In this document: positions 47,852 through 55,211 of the stretch, piece after piece | Numbering within the stretch: the first letter of the stretch is position 1 | Layout: each line of letters starts with the position of its first letter | Origin: JBNJGB01 sp051747385 | GTDB taxonomy: Bacteria > Myxococcota_A > UBA9042 > PHBI01 > JACKFB01 | Reading direction: 5' to 3' | Assembly (NCBI GenBank): GCA_051747385.1 | Contig: JBNJGB010000009.1 | Coordinates: 62,001 to 126,000, forward strand | Length of the DNA stretch: 64,000 nt | Notes under the pieces: model-generated | Told to the model about the DNA's origin: nothing | What the model saw: only the letters and a program-made list of their open reading frames with translations | Databases searched by the model: none | Translations under genes and position numbers: made by a program

Positions 47852-49198
47852 CTACTCCCGCCCGTCGGCCCACGCATCCAGGACGTCCCGCGCGACCACG
47901 ACGCCCTTGGTCCGCCACGTCTCGCCGTTGACCACCAGCCCGGCGACGGCGATGTCGGCCGCCTCCGCCGGGGCGAAGGCGACGAACCACGAGTAGTGCC
48001 GCGCCACGCCGGCGTCCCGGCTGCTCAGGGTCCCCGTCTTGCCGGCGATGTCCACGCCCGGGATCCGGGCCCGGCCACCGCGCTGGAAGAACTTGCTCGC
48101 CGTGCCGGTCGTGGTCGTCGACACCATGACGCGCGCCAGGTCCTCCGCCACGTCCGGGTCGATGACGCGGCCCAGGGTGGCGGGCTCCGCTTCGTAGAGG
48201 GCCTCCTCGCCGCGGGCTGCGCGGGACACCAGCCGGGGCGCCATCATCTCGCCGCGGTTCGCCACGGCCCCCGCGATGAGGGCGGCGTGGAGCGGGCTCA
48301 GCGTGGTGCCGGTGAAGCCGGCGGCGGCGCGGGCCAGCCCGAGGCGGCTGCCCGTGGGGATCTGCGCGCGGCTCATGTCCACGCCCCAGAGGAACGGCAG
48401 GCGCCGGTTGAAGAGGAAGCGCTCGGCCATCTGCTGCAGGTCCGCCGGGCCGAGCAGCCGATCCGCCCAGCGCGCGAAGGCCACGTTGCTCGAGTGGCCG
48501 AAGGCCTCGGCGAGGGTCTCGCAGCGCGTATCCCGGCGCGGGTTGTCCCGGAGGTGGTACAGCTCGAGGTTCCGGTGCCCGCCGTGGGTACAGATGCGGC
48601 TCTCCACGGTCAGGCCGCCGCGGTCGAGGAGGGCCGCCGCCGTGACGATCTTGAAGATGCTGGCCGCCGGGCCCTGGGCCTGCAGGGCCATCTGGCGAAG
48701 CTCCGGGCGGCCCTCGGCGTGCTCGGCGAGGGCCAGGATCTCGCCCGTCCGCGGCCGCAGCGCGACGACGACGCCGTAGTCCACCTGGAAGCGCTCCAGG
48801 GCCCGCTGGCCGGCCCGCTGGAGGCCCGGGTCGAGGGTCAGGGTCACGCGCGTGCCGTCGCGGAGGTCCTGGACCAGGCGCCCGTCCACCGCCTGCGCCT
48901 CCCGGACGTCGATGCGTCCGGCGGGGAGGGACCACGGGGCCGGGCGCGGCGGTGCGGCGGTGGCCGGTCCGGCCGGGGCGCCCGTCGGGGGTGTCTGGAC
49001 GGGGGGCGCGTCGTCCCGGACCTCCCACACCCTGGGCTCGGGCGGGGAGTCGGGACGGGCCGTCGCGGCGGAGCCAGAGCCCGGGAGCCAGGCGACGTCG
49101 GCGAAGAACGCCGTCCGGACCAGGAGCACCACGACGCCCGTCGCGAAGCCGAGCCACAGGGCCCGGCGGATCCGACGCTGGAGATGCGCGCGCTTCAT
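47852..49198 (-). CDS. Penicillin-binding protein, transpeptidase domain only
   Basis: The product is 448 residues. A single transmembrane helix (about 14-33) is followed by an Ala/Pro-rich linker (about 40-95) and a transpeptidase domain. Catalytic motifs are in order: SxxK as S180-I-F-K183, SxN as S236-S-N238 and KTGT at 387-390. The class-B N-terminal dimerisation domain and the class-A glycosyltransferase domain are both missing, so it is a short stand-alone DD-transpeptidase. LALAEHAEGR near 155 and THGGHRNLELYHL are PBP-family features. GGGGAG precedes the ATG at 49198; the in-frame region above is non-coding. It probably cross-links peptidoglycan in the periplasm. Confidence 0.92.
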   Translation of the reverse strand: MKRAHLQRRIRRALWLGFATGVVVLLVRTAFFADVAWLPGSGSAATARPDSPPEPRVWEVRDDAPPVQTPPTGAPAGPATAAPPRPAPWSLPAGRIDVREAQAVDGRLVQDLRDGTRVTLTLDPGLQRAGQRALERFQVDYGVVVALRPRTGEILALAEHAEGRPELRQMALQAQGPAASIFKIVTAAALLDRGGLTVESRICTHGGHRNLELYHLRDNPRRDTRCETLAEAFGHSSNVAFARWADRLLGPADLQQMAERFLFNRRLPFLWGVDMSRAQIPTGSRLGLARAAAGFTGTTLSPLHAALIAGAVANRGEMMAPRLVSRAARGEEALYEAEPATLGRVIDPDVAEDLARVMVSTTTTGTASKFFQRGGRARIPGVDIAGKTGTLSSRDAGVARHYSWFVAFAPAEAADIAVAGLVVNGETWRTKGVVVARDVLDAWADGRE

Positions 49199-49296
49199 GG
49201 GCTCCCCGACCGTGACCGTGGCATCATCGGGTCCGGCGGCTCCAGGGTCCAGAAAATCCCCGGGTTCCACCGCTCTGCGCGGGGCGTCGGCGTTCG

Positions 49297-49326
49297 TTGA
49301 CCCCCCGCTCCGGGCCGTGGCATGGT
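49297..49326 (+). promoter_or_regulatory. Candidate promoter for the second acyl-CoA ligase
   Basis: TTGACC (49297-49302), 18-bp spacer, CATGGT (49321-49326), 26 nt to the ATG at 49353. The spacing is identical to that at 46402, but the -10 is weak. Confidence 0.35.
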
Positions 49327-49352
49327 CCCCGCCGACCCCGATCGAGGTGCCC

Positions 49353-51200
49353 ATGTCTGAAGGGAGTCCCCTCCACGGGACCCTGCTCGAGCTGTTCCGC
49401 TGGAGGGTCCGGCAGGATCCGGACCGCGAGGCGACGCGCCACCTGCGTGGGGACAAGGTCGTGTCCACCACCTGGGGGGAGTGGGAGCGCCGGTCGCGGA
49501 CCCTCGCCGCCGGTCTCGCGGCCATGGGCCTCCAGCCCGGACAGCGGGTGGCCATCCTCTCCAGCACGCGCGTCGAGTGGGCGTGGCAGGACCTGGGCGT
49601 GATGATGGCCGGCGGGATCACCGTCCCCATCTTCCCGACCGAGGTGGCCGAGGGCTGCGCCTGGCAGCTCCGCGACGCGGGCGTTCGCGTGGTGTTCGTC
49701 GAGGACCCGGTCCAAGCCCGCAAGCTCGTCTCGGTGCGGGATCGCATCCCCTCCGTGGAGCGCGTCGTCTGGATGGAGCGGCAGGCCAGGGGCGCCGACG
49801 GGGCCGTCCTGCCCATCGAGGAGGTGGCCCCGGCCGACGACCCGTGGCTCATGGGGTTCGAGGACTTCCGCGACCTGGGCGAGGGGAACCTGGCGAGCCT
49901 GCGCGAGGACATCGAGCGGCGCAGCCGGGCCGTCTCCCCCGGGGACTGCGCCACCATCACCTACACCCCGGGCACGGAGGGCCGGGAGAAGGGGGTGATG
50001 CTCACCCACCGGAACTTCAAGGCGACCAGCCGGCAGCTCTCCCGGGTGCTCCCGGTGGGGCCGGACGACCTCCAGCTCCTGTACCTGCCCCTGGCGCAGG
50101 CGTTTGCGCGCATCAGCCTGGTGGTGTCCGTCGAGGCCGGCGCCGTGACCGCCTTCGCGCGGAGCTACCGGACGGTCATCGAGGACTGCCGCACCTTCGA
50201 GCCGACCTTCTTCTGCGGGGTCCCGCGCCTGTTCGAGAAGGTCCGCGCCCGCCTGGAGGCCGAGCGGCGGAGCCTGCCGTGGCTCCAACGCTGGGCGATG
50301 GACCGGGTGCTGGACCTGACCGCGCCCGCGGCCGACGGCGAGACGGAGCGCGACGGCGTGGTGGGGCGCGTGCGGAAGGAGGTCGCGGAGCGCCTGCTGT
50401 ACGGGCCGCTCCACGAGGTCTTCGGGCGCCGGCTCCGGTACGCCATCTCGGGGGGCGCGCCCCTGGGCGAGGAGACGGGCCTGTTCTTCCGCCAGCACGG
50501 CCTGGAGGTCCTCGAGGGCTACGGGATGACCGAGACCTGCGCCTGCACCCACATGAGCCGCCTCCAAGACAACGTCCCCGGCACCGCGGGGACGCCGCTG
50601 CCCGAGGTGGAGTGGCGCCTGCTGGAGGACGGAGAGCTCCTGGTGCGGGGGCCCAACGTCTTCCCGGGCTACTGGAACAACCCGCAGGCCACGGGCGAGG
50701 CCCTGGACGACGCCGGGTGGCTCCACACCGGAGACCTGGCCCGCGTCGACGAGGACGAGCGGCTGGTGATCACCGCGCGGAAGCGCGACGTGATCGTCAC
50801 GGCCAGCGGCAAGGTCATCTCGCCGAGCCCCATCGTCGACGCGCTCCGCGCCGATCCACTCGTCGACCAGGCCCTGGTGCACGGCGAGGGACGCAACTTC
50901 CTGTCGGCGCTCATCACGCTGGACCGTGAGGAGCTGGGGCGCTTCGCCGGGGAGCGGGGGCTGCAGGGGAGCTACGAGGACCTGACGCGCGACCCGAAGG
51001 TCTTCGAGGAGGTGGAGCGGATCGTGGACCGGGTCAACGAGGGCCTGCCGAGCCACGAGCACGTTCGGAAGTTCGCCATCCTCACCACGGAGCTGACCGA
51101 GGAGCAGGGCGAGCTCACCCCGACGCGCCGGATCCGGCGACGCGTGGCGACCGAGCGCCACCGGGCTTTGCTGGACTCCTTCTACTCGGAGCAGTACTGA
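49353..51200 (+). CDS. Long-chain acyl-CoA synthetase-like protein, copy 2, with altered P-loop
   Basis: The product is 615 residues from the ATG at 49353 (GAGGTGCCC upstream). It aligns in layout with FadD15-type ligases: LPLAQAFARISLV, SGGAPLGEETGLFF, EGYGMTETCACTH, TGDLARVDEDERLVITARKRD and the C-terminal Lys region SGKVISPSPIV. The phosphate-binding loop, however, reads YTPGTEGREKGVMLTH (from Tyr204) in place of the canonical YTSGTTGxPKGxxLTH. Ser is replaced by Pro, the second Thr by Glu and Pro by Glu. The catalytic capability is therefore in doubt or specificity is changed. Its divergent partner is the transpeptidase at 47852; the glycosyltransferase gene follows 35 bp downstream. Confidence 0.9.
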   Translation: MSEGSPLHGTLLELFRWRVRQDPDREATRHLRGDKVVSTTWGEWERRSRTLAAGLAAMGLQPGQRVAILSSTRVEWAWQDLGVMMAGGITVPIFPTEVAEGCAWQLRDAGVRVVFVEDPVQARKLVSVRDRIPSVERVVWMERQARGADGAVLPIEEVAPADDPWLMGFEDFRDLGEGNLASLREDIERRSRAVSPGDCATITYTPGTEGREKGVMLTHRNFKATSRQLSRVLPVGPDDLQLLYLPLAQAFARISLVVSVEAGAVTAFARSYRTVIEDCRTFEPTFFCGVPRLFEKVRARLEAERRSLPWLQRWAMDRVLDLTAPAADGETERDGVVGRVRKEVAERLLYGPLHEVFGRRLRYAISGGAPLGEETGLFFRQHGLEVLEGYGMTETCACTHMSRLQDNVPGTAGTPLPEVEWRLLEDGELLVRGPNVFPGYWNNPQATGEALDDAGWLHTGDLARVDEDERLVITARKRDVIVTASGKVISPSPIVDALRADPLVDQALVHGEGRNFLSALITLDREELGRFAGERGLQGSYEDLTRDPKVFEEVERIVDRVNEGLPSHEHVRKFAILTTELTEEQGELTPTRRIRRRVATERHRALLDSFYSEQY

Positions 51201-51235
51201 CGGCCAGAGTCGTGAACCGGCCCCCGGAGCCCCTC

Positions 51236-51958
51236 ATGAGCGATGCCGCCCCGGCGCCCCCGAAGGCGCTCATCATCGTCCCCACCTACGACGAGCGCGA
51301 GAACCTGCCCCTGCTGATCGACGCCGTCTTCGACGTGGAGCCGGACCTCCACGTCCTGATCGTCGACGACGCGTCCCCGGACGGCACCGGCGAGCTGGCG
51401 GACGAGCTGGCGGCCGAGGACGGGCGGATCCACGTCCTCCACCGCGAGGGGAAGCTGGGCCTCGGGACCGCCTACATCGCCGGCTTCCGCTGGGCGCTGG
51501 AGCGCGACTATCCCCTCGTCTTCGAGATGGACGCCGACTTCAGCCACCAGCCGAAGTACATCCCGGACTTTCTGGCGGCCGCGGAGGACGCGGACCTGGT
51601 GCTGGGGACCCGCTACATCCGCGGCGGCGGCACGGAGGGCTGGGGTCCGCTGCGACAGATGATCAGCCGCGGCGGGAACCTCTACGCGCGGGCCGCCCTG
51701 AGCCTGCCGTTTCGCGACCTCACCGGCGGCTTCAAGTGCTTCCGCCGCCGCGTGCTGGAGACCATCGACCTGGACGCGGTCCGCTCGGAGGGCTACGCGT
51801 TCCAGATCGAGCTGACGTACCGGGCGTGGAAGCAGGGCTTCCGCGTCGTCGAGGTGCCCATCGTGTTCCCCGATCGGACGCGCGGGAAGTCCAAGATGTC
51901 CGGGAACATCGTCCGCGAGGCCATGATCAACGTCCTCCGCCTCCGCTTCGAGGTCTAG
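51236..51958 (+). CDS. Polyprenol-phosphate mannose synthase-like glycosyltransferase (GT2, DPM1-type)
   Basis: The product is 240 residues from the ATG at 51236 (GGAG 7 nt upstream); an in-frame GTG at 51212 is less likely. The motifs are those of dolichol-phosphate mannose synthase: IVPTYDERENLPLLI, IVDDASPDGTG, YIAGFRWALE, MDADFSHQPKYIP, GTRYIRGG and DLTGGFKCFRRRVLE. It should transfer a sugar from a nucleotide to a polyprenyl phosphate at the membrane, giving the donor used by GT-C enzymes. It lacks the C-terminal transmembrane helices of some homologues. Its 3' end overlaps the opposing HEAT gene by 32 bp. The nearby GT-C genes at 53430 and 55208 are natural users. Confidence 0.93.
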   Translation: MSDAAPAPPKALIIVPTYDERENLPLLIDAVFDVEPDLHVLIVDDASPDGTGELADELAAEDGRIHVLHREGKLGLGTAYIAGFRWALERDYPLVFEMDADFSHQPKYIPDFLAAAEDADLVLGTRYIRGGGTEGWGPLRQMISRGGNLYARAALSLPFRDLTGGFKCFRRRVLETIDLDAVRSEGYAFQIELTYRAWKQGFRVVEVPIVFPDRTRGKSKMSGNIVREAMINVLRLRFEV

Positions 51959-53327
51959 CAGCGTCCCCGCCCGGCTCCGACTCCTCGTCCCCGCCCGGCT
52001 CCGCGAGGGCCTCCACGACGGGCCGCCACTTCGCCTCCGCGTAGCCGCCGTCCTGGCCCGTGATGCGCTGGAGTGCCTCCCGGGCGTCGTCCCTGGCCGG
52101 ATCCCCCTCGCGTGACACGACGGGGAGCAGCGCCCGGGCCGTCTCGCGCCCGCCCAGCGCGCCGAGGGCCCGCACGAGGCGGCGCCGGGCCATGGGATCC
52201 TCCTCCTCGGGGAGGCGGGACCGGAGGGCCTCGGCCGCCGCGTCCCCCTCGGCCTCGTCGGCCGTCCGCTCGACGTAGACCGCCGCAGCCGCCCGGACCA
52301 GGGGCGAGGCATCGTCGACGTGCGCGACGAGGGTCTCCAAGCGCTCCGCCGGAGCCATCGCCGCGGACAGGACCGCCAAGACCGTCACCCGCACCTCGGG
52401 AGCGTCGTCGTCCAGAGCCCGTCGGGCCGTTGCGGCTGCCTCGTCCGGCTCGCGCGCCGCCCGGACCTCCAGGGCCGCCCGCCGCACCGCCGGTCGCTCG
52501 TCCCCGGCGGCGCGTTCCAAAAGCGGCCCCACCGCCTCCGCACCCTCTACGTGCTCCAGGGCTCGCGTCGCCTCCGTCGCTACGCGGACGTCGTCGCGCC
52601 CGAGCGCCGCCTCCAGGGTGGACAGGGGCGGGGCCTCTCCGGCGCGCCGGAGGCCGTACAGGGCGCCGTAGGCGGGCAGGACCCCCTCGCCGCCGGCGCG
52701 CTCCGCGAGGGCCTCGGCGGTCTCGCCGTCGCCCAGCGCGGCCGCCGCGTATCCGGCGCGGGCGACCACCAGCTCGTGGTCCGCGTCGAGCGCCTTCAAG
52801 AGCGCCGGGACGGCGCCGCGGGCCTCCGAGAGACGGAGGGCATCGGCGATGCGCGCCCGGAGCAGCGGGGCCTCCTCGACGCCGAGCCGGCGGGCGAGGG
52901 CCGCGCCCGCCTCCGGGGCCTCGAGGTTGGCCAGGACCGCCACGACCCGCTCCCGGACGTCGCGCGCGGGGTGGTCGAGGATCGCGGCGAGGTCCTCCGT
53001 GGCGCCCTCCGGCCGCACGCGGTCGTACCACTCCACGGCGCCGCGCACCTCGGCGAGGTTGTCGCTCCGGAGCAGGGCGCGGAGGGTGGGGCGGGCCTCG
53101 GCGCCCACCTCGACGAGGCGATCGACGGCCTCGGCGCGGTCGCGGGCGAGCCGCATGGCCTCCCGGCGCACGGCGGGGCCGACGTCCTCCAGGGGCACCC
53201 CGCCGGGTGTGACCGGGCCGGCGCGCTCCCCGGTCGCCTTCGAGGGCTCGGGGGCGTCGGCGCTTCGCGGGGACTTGCAGCCCGTCAGCAGGGCGAGGCA
53301 CGAGACGATGAGCACGATGCTGCGCAC
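51927..53327 (-). CDS. HEAT-repeat lipoprotein
   Basis: The product is 466 residues. The GTG at 53327 is preferred because GGAGG lies just upstream and the product begins with the signal VRSIVLIVSCLALLTGC (lipobox LLTGC). An in-frame ATG at 53354 would add nine residues. Eight or more HEAT-type helical repeats follow (ILDHPARDVRERVVAVLANL, LRARIADALRLSEARGAVPAL, DDAPEVRVTVLAVLSA and similar) up to about residue 440. A Gly-rich tail ends it. HEAT lipoproteins are periplasmic or surface protein-binding scaffolds; the partner is unknown. It overlaps the glycosyltransferase gene tail to tail. Confidence 0.85.
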   Translation of the reverse strand: MRSIVLIVSCLALLTGCKSPRSADAPEPSKATGERAGPVTPGGVPLEDVGPAVRREAMRLARDRAEAVDRLVEVGAEARPTLRALLRSDNLAEVRGAVEWYDRVRPEGATEDLAAILDHPARDVRERVVAVLANLEAPEAGAALARRLGVEEAPLLRARIADALRLSEARGAVPALLKALDADHELVVARAGYAAAALGDGETAEALAERAGGEGVLPAYGALYGLRRAGEAPPLSTLEAALGRDDVRVATEATRALEHVEGAEAVGPLLERAAGDERPAVRRAALEVRAAREPDEAAATARRALDDDAPEVRVTVLAVLSAAMAPAERLETLVAHVDDASPLVRAAAAVYVERTADEAEGDAAAEALRSRLPEEEDPMARRRLVRALGALGGRETARALLPVVSREGDPARDDAREALQRITGQDGGYAEAKWRPVVEALAEPGGDEESEPGGDAARPRSGGGGR

Positions 53328-53376
53328 GGTTCCTCCGTGTCGGGAGGGCGCCATGGTAGCAGCATCCGGAGAGACT

Positions 53377-53452
53377 CTCCCATCGCCCCACCACAGCTCG
53401 CGCCTCGATGCCGTGGACCCGAACCTCCGCTACTTCCCAGGAGTCGAGTCAG
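53377..53452 (+). repeat. Dispersed element related to 61753-61915 (family D, short copy)
   Basis: CCACCACAGCTCGCGCCTC, a GTGGACCCGAACCTCC block and CCCAGGAGTC match the right part of the element at 61753-61915. The right end extends into the 3' end of the GT-C gene and supplies its last codons and TAG stop (53430-53432). Confidence 0.5.
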
Positions 53453-55211
53453 TGGACTCGGCATCCGATCCGGATTCGGGGACCCGGAAGAGCAGGAGGC
53501 CATGGCCGGGCGCGGCGATGGGCTCGCCGAGGCCCGCGGCGACCGGGTCCACCGGGTTGGGGTGGGGGATGAGCCGGCCGTGGTCGTAGAGCCACCAGCC
53601 TCGGCCGAGCAGCGTCGCGCTGACGGCCACCAGGCCCGGGGCGAAGGCGTCGCCTCGGGGCACGGTGTAGTCGAGGCCGTAGATCGCGGGGTCCACGCGG
53701 CCGAAGTACATGAGCTGTACCGGGCCTCCGCCGGCCGCCTCCACCGCGCGGCGGAGCGCCGGCAGGCCCTGGCCCCAGTCGAGGTTGGAGTCCACGGCGA
53801 TCCGCCAGGCCTCGTCCCGATCGCCGGCGAGGGGGTTGAAGTAGGCCAGGTAGTGGGGCCACGCGCGGGACGCCTCGCCCCCGCCCCAGGCGATGAGCGC
53901 TACGAGCACCGCGATGGCCGCGCCCCGGGCGAGCCCCCGGGCGGGCAGGCCCCGGGCCACGACGACGGCCACCCACAGGGCCGCCAGGGGCAGGGCCGGG
54001 AGGATCATCCGCAGGCCGAGCTGCTTGTCCGCCGCCAGGGACTGGACGGCCAGGACGAGCCCCGCCGGCAGGAGGAGGACCAGGCCCAGATCGGCCGTCG
54101 CGACCCCGCGCCGGCGCAGGGCCAGCGCCACGGCGAACAGAGCGAGCACCAGCACCGGCAGGGGCGTCTTGTAGCCGATCAGCACGGCGAAGTAGTCCCA
54201 GCGCCCGCCGTGGTAGGACTCGCCCAACAGGTAGGAGGGGTCGCCGCGCCGGACGTCGCGGGTCTGCCGGTCGAAGGCCTCGACGTACGCCTCCGGCAGC
54301 GGCACCGGCGTCGCCTCCGGGAGCACGAAGGCGACGAGCTGGAAGGGCTCGCTGACGAAGTCGTAGCCCCCGAGGGGCCGCATCGTCCCCTGGAAGCCGT
54401 AGCCGGCCTGGACTACGAGACCGCTCACGCCCAGGGCCACCGCCACCTGCGCGGCAAGGCGGCGACCGCGGGTCCGGGGATCGAGGACGTGCCAGAAGGC
54501 CGCCGCCAGGATCACGACCGGGTAGAGGTGGACGGCGGTGAACTTGACGAGCTGCGCGAGCCCGATGGCCAGCCCGAGCCCCAGGGCGCGGCCCCAGCCG
54601 GGTTGGCGCAGGTGGCGGTCCAGGGCGAACAGGGCGAGCGCCATGGCGGCGGCGCAGGCCACGTCGGTGGTCACCAGCCGGGCGTGGGCGAGGAGGTTCG
54701 GCGACAGGAGCACCAGCCCGGCGGCAAGGAGGCCTGCGAGCTCGGGCCGCCGGGGCGCGAGCCGGCGGGCCCACGCGAAGAGCAGGATCCCCAGCAGCGC
54801 CCCCACGGCGAGGGTCGCCAGGCGTGCCGCCGTGAAGATCCGGTGGTAGCTCGCGGCGTGCTCGGCCATGAACGCGTAGCCGTTCGCCCAGAAGTCGTAC
54901 CCCGGAGGCTCGGCGAGCTGGCCCCGGAGCGGCGCGACGGCCTCTCGGCCCTCCACCCCGCCTTCCGGCCCCGCGGCGGTCGCGGCCGCCAGCGCGTTGA
55001 GCACGTTCATCGCAGGCGGGTTGAGCTGGGCGTAGGCCGTGTCGCAGGTCTCCAGCAGGTTCACGCCGGCCGGGAGGTGGGCGAACTCGTCCACGGTCAC
55101 CGAGGCGTCCAGGAGGCTGGTCCAGCCGAGGGTTCCGTAGGCGCCGAGGAGCGCGACGAGTGCGGCGACGCTCCACCATGGCGGGGCGCCGGGTCGGGCG
55201 TGGGCGGTCAC
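53430..55211 (-). CDS. GT-C membrane glycosyltransferase (ArnT/PMT, family 39-like)
   Basis: The product is 593 residues starting at the GTG at 55211, which overlaps the previous stop as GTGA. It has at least ten hydrophobic helices. The first loop carries the acidic pair VDEFAHLPAG of GT39-type enzymes, followed by LNPPAMNVLNALAA. Other features are YDFWANGYAFM and the long periplasmic C-terminal part ending in a strand-rich domain (WRIAVDSNLDWGQGLPALRR, FGRVDPAIYGLDY). Such enzymes transfer sugars from polyprenyl phosphates to lipid A or protein. The C-terminal DSTPGK and stop lie in a dispersed repeat. It is translationally coupled to the STT3-like gene. Confidence 0.85.
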   Translation of the reverse strand: MTAHARPGAPPWWSVAALVALLGAYGTLGWTSLLDASVTVDEFAHLPAGVNLLETCDTAYAQLNPPAMNVLNALAAATAAGPEGGVEGREAVAPLRGQLAEPPGYDFWANGYAFMAEHAASYHRIFTAARLATLAVGALLGILLFAWARRLAPRRPELAGLLAAGLVLLSPNLLAHARLVTTDVACAAAMALALFALDRHLRQPGWGRALGLGLAIGLAQLVKFTAVHLYPVVILAAAFWHVLDPRTRGRRLAAQVAVALGVSGLVVQAGYGFQGTMRPLGGYDFVSEPFQLVAFVLPEATPVPLPEAYVEAFDRQTRDVRRGDPSYLLGESYHGGRWDYFAVLIGYKTPLPVLVLALFAVALALRRRGVATADLGLVLLLPAGLVLAVQSLAADKQLGLRMILPALPLAALWVAVVVARGLPARGLARGAAIAVLVALIAWGGGEASRAWPHYLAYFNPLAGDRDEAWRIAVDSNLDWGQGLPALRRAVEAAGGGPVQLMYFGRVDPAIYGLDYTVPRGDAFAPGLVAVSATLLGRGWWLYDHGRLIPHPNPVDPVAAGLGEPIAAPGHGLLLFRVPESGSDAESTDSTPGK

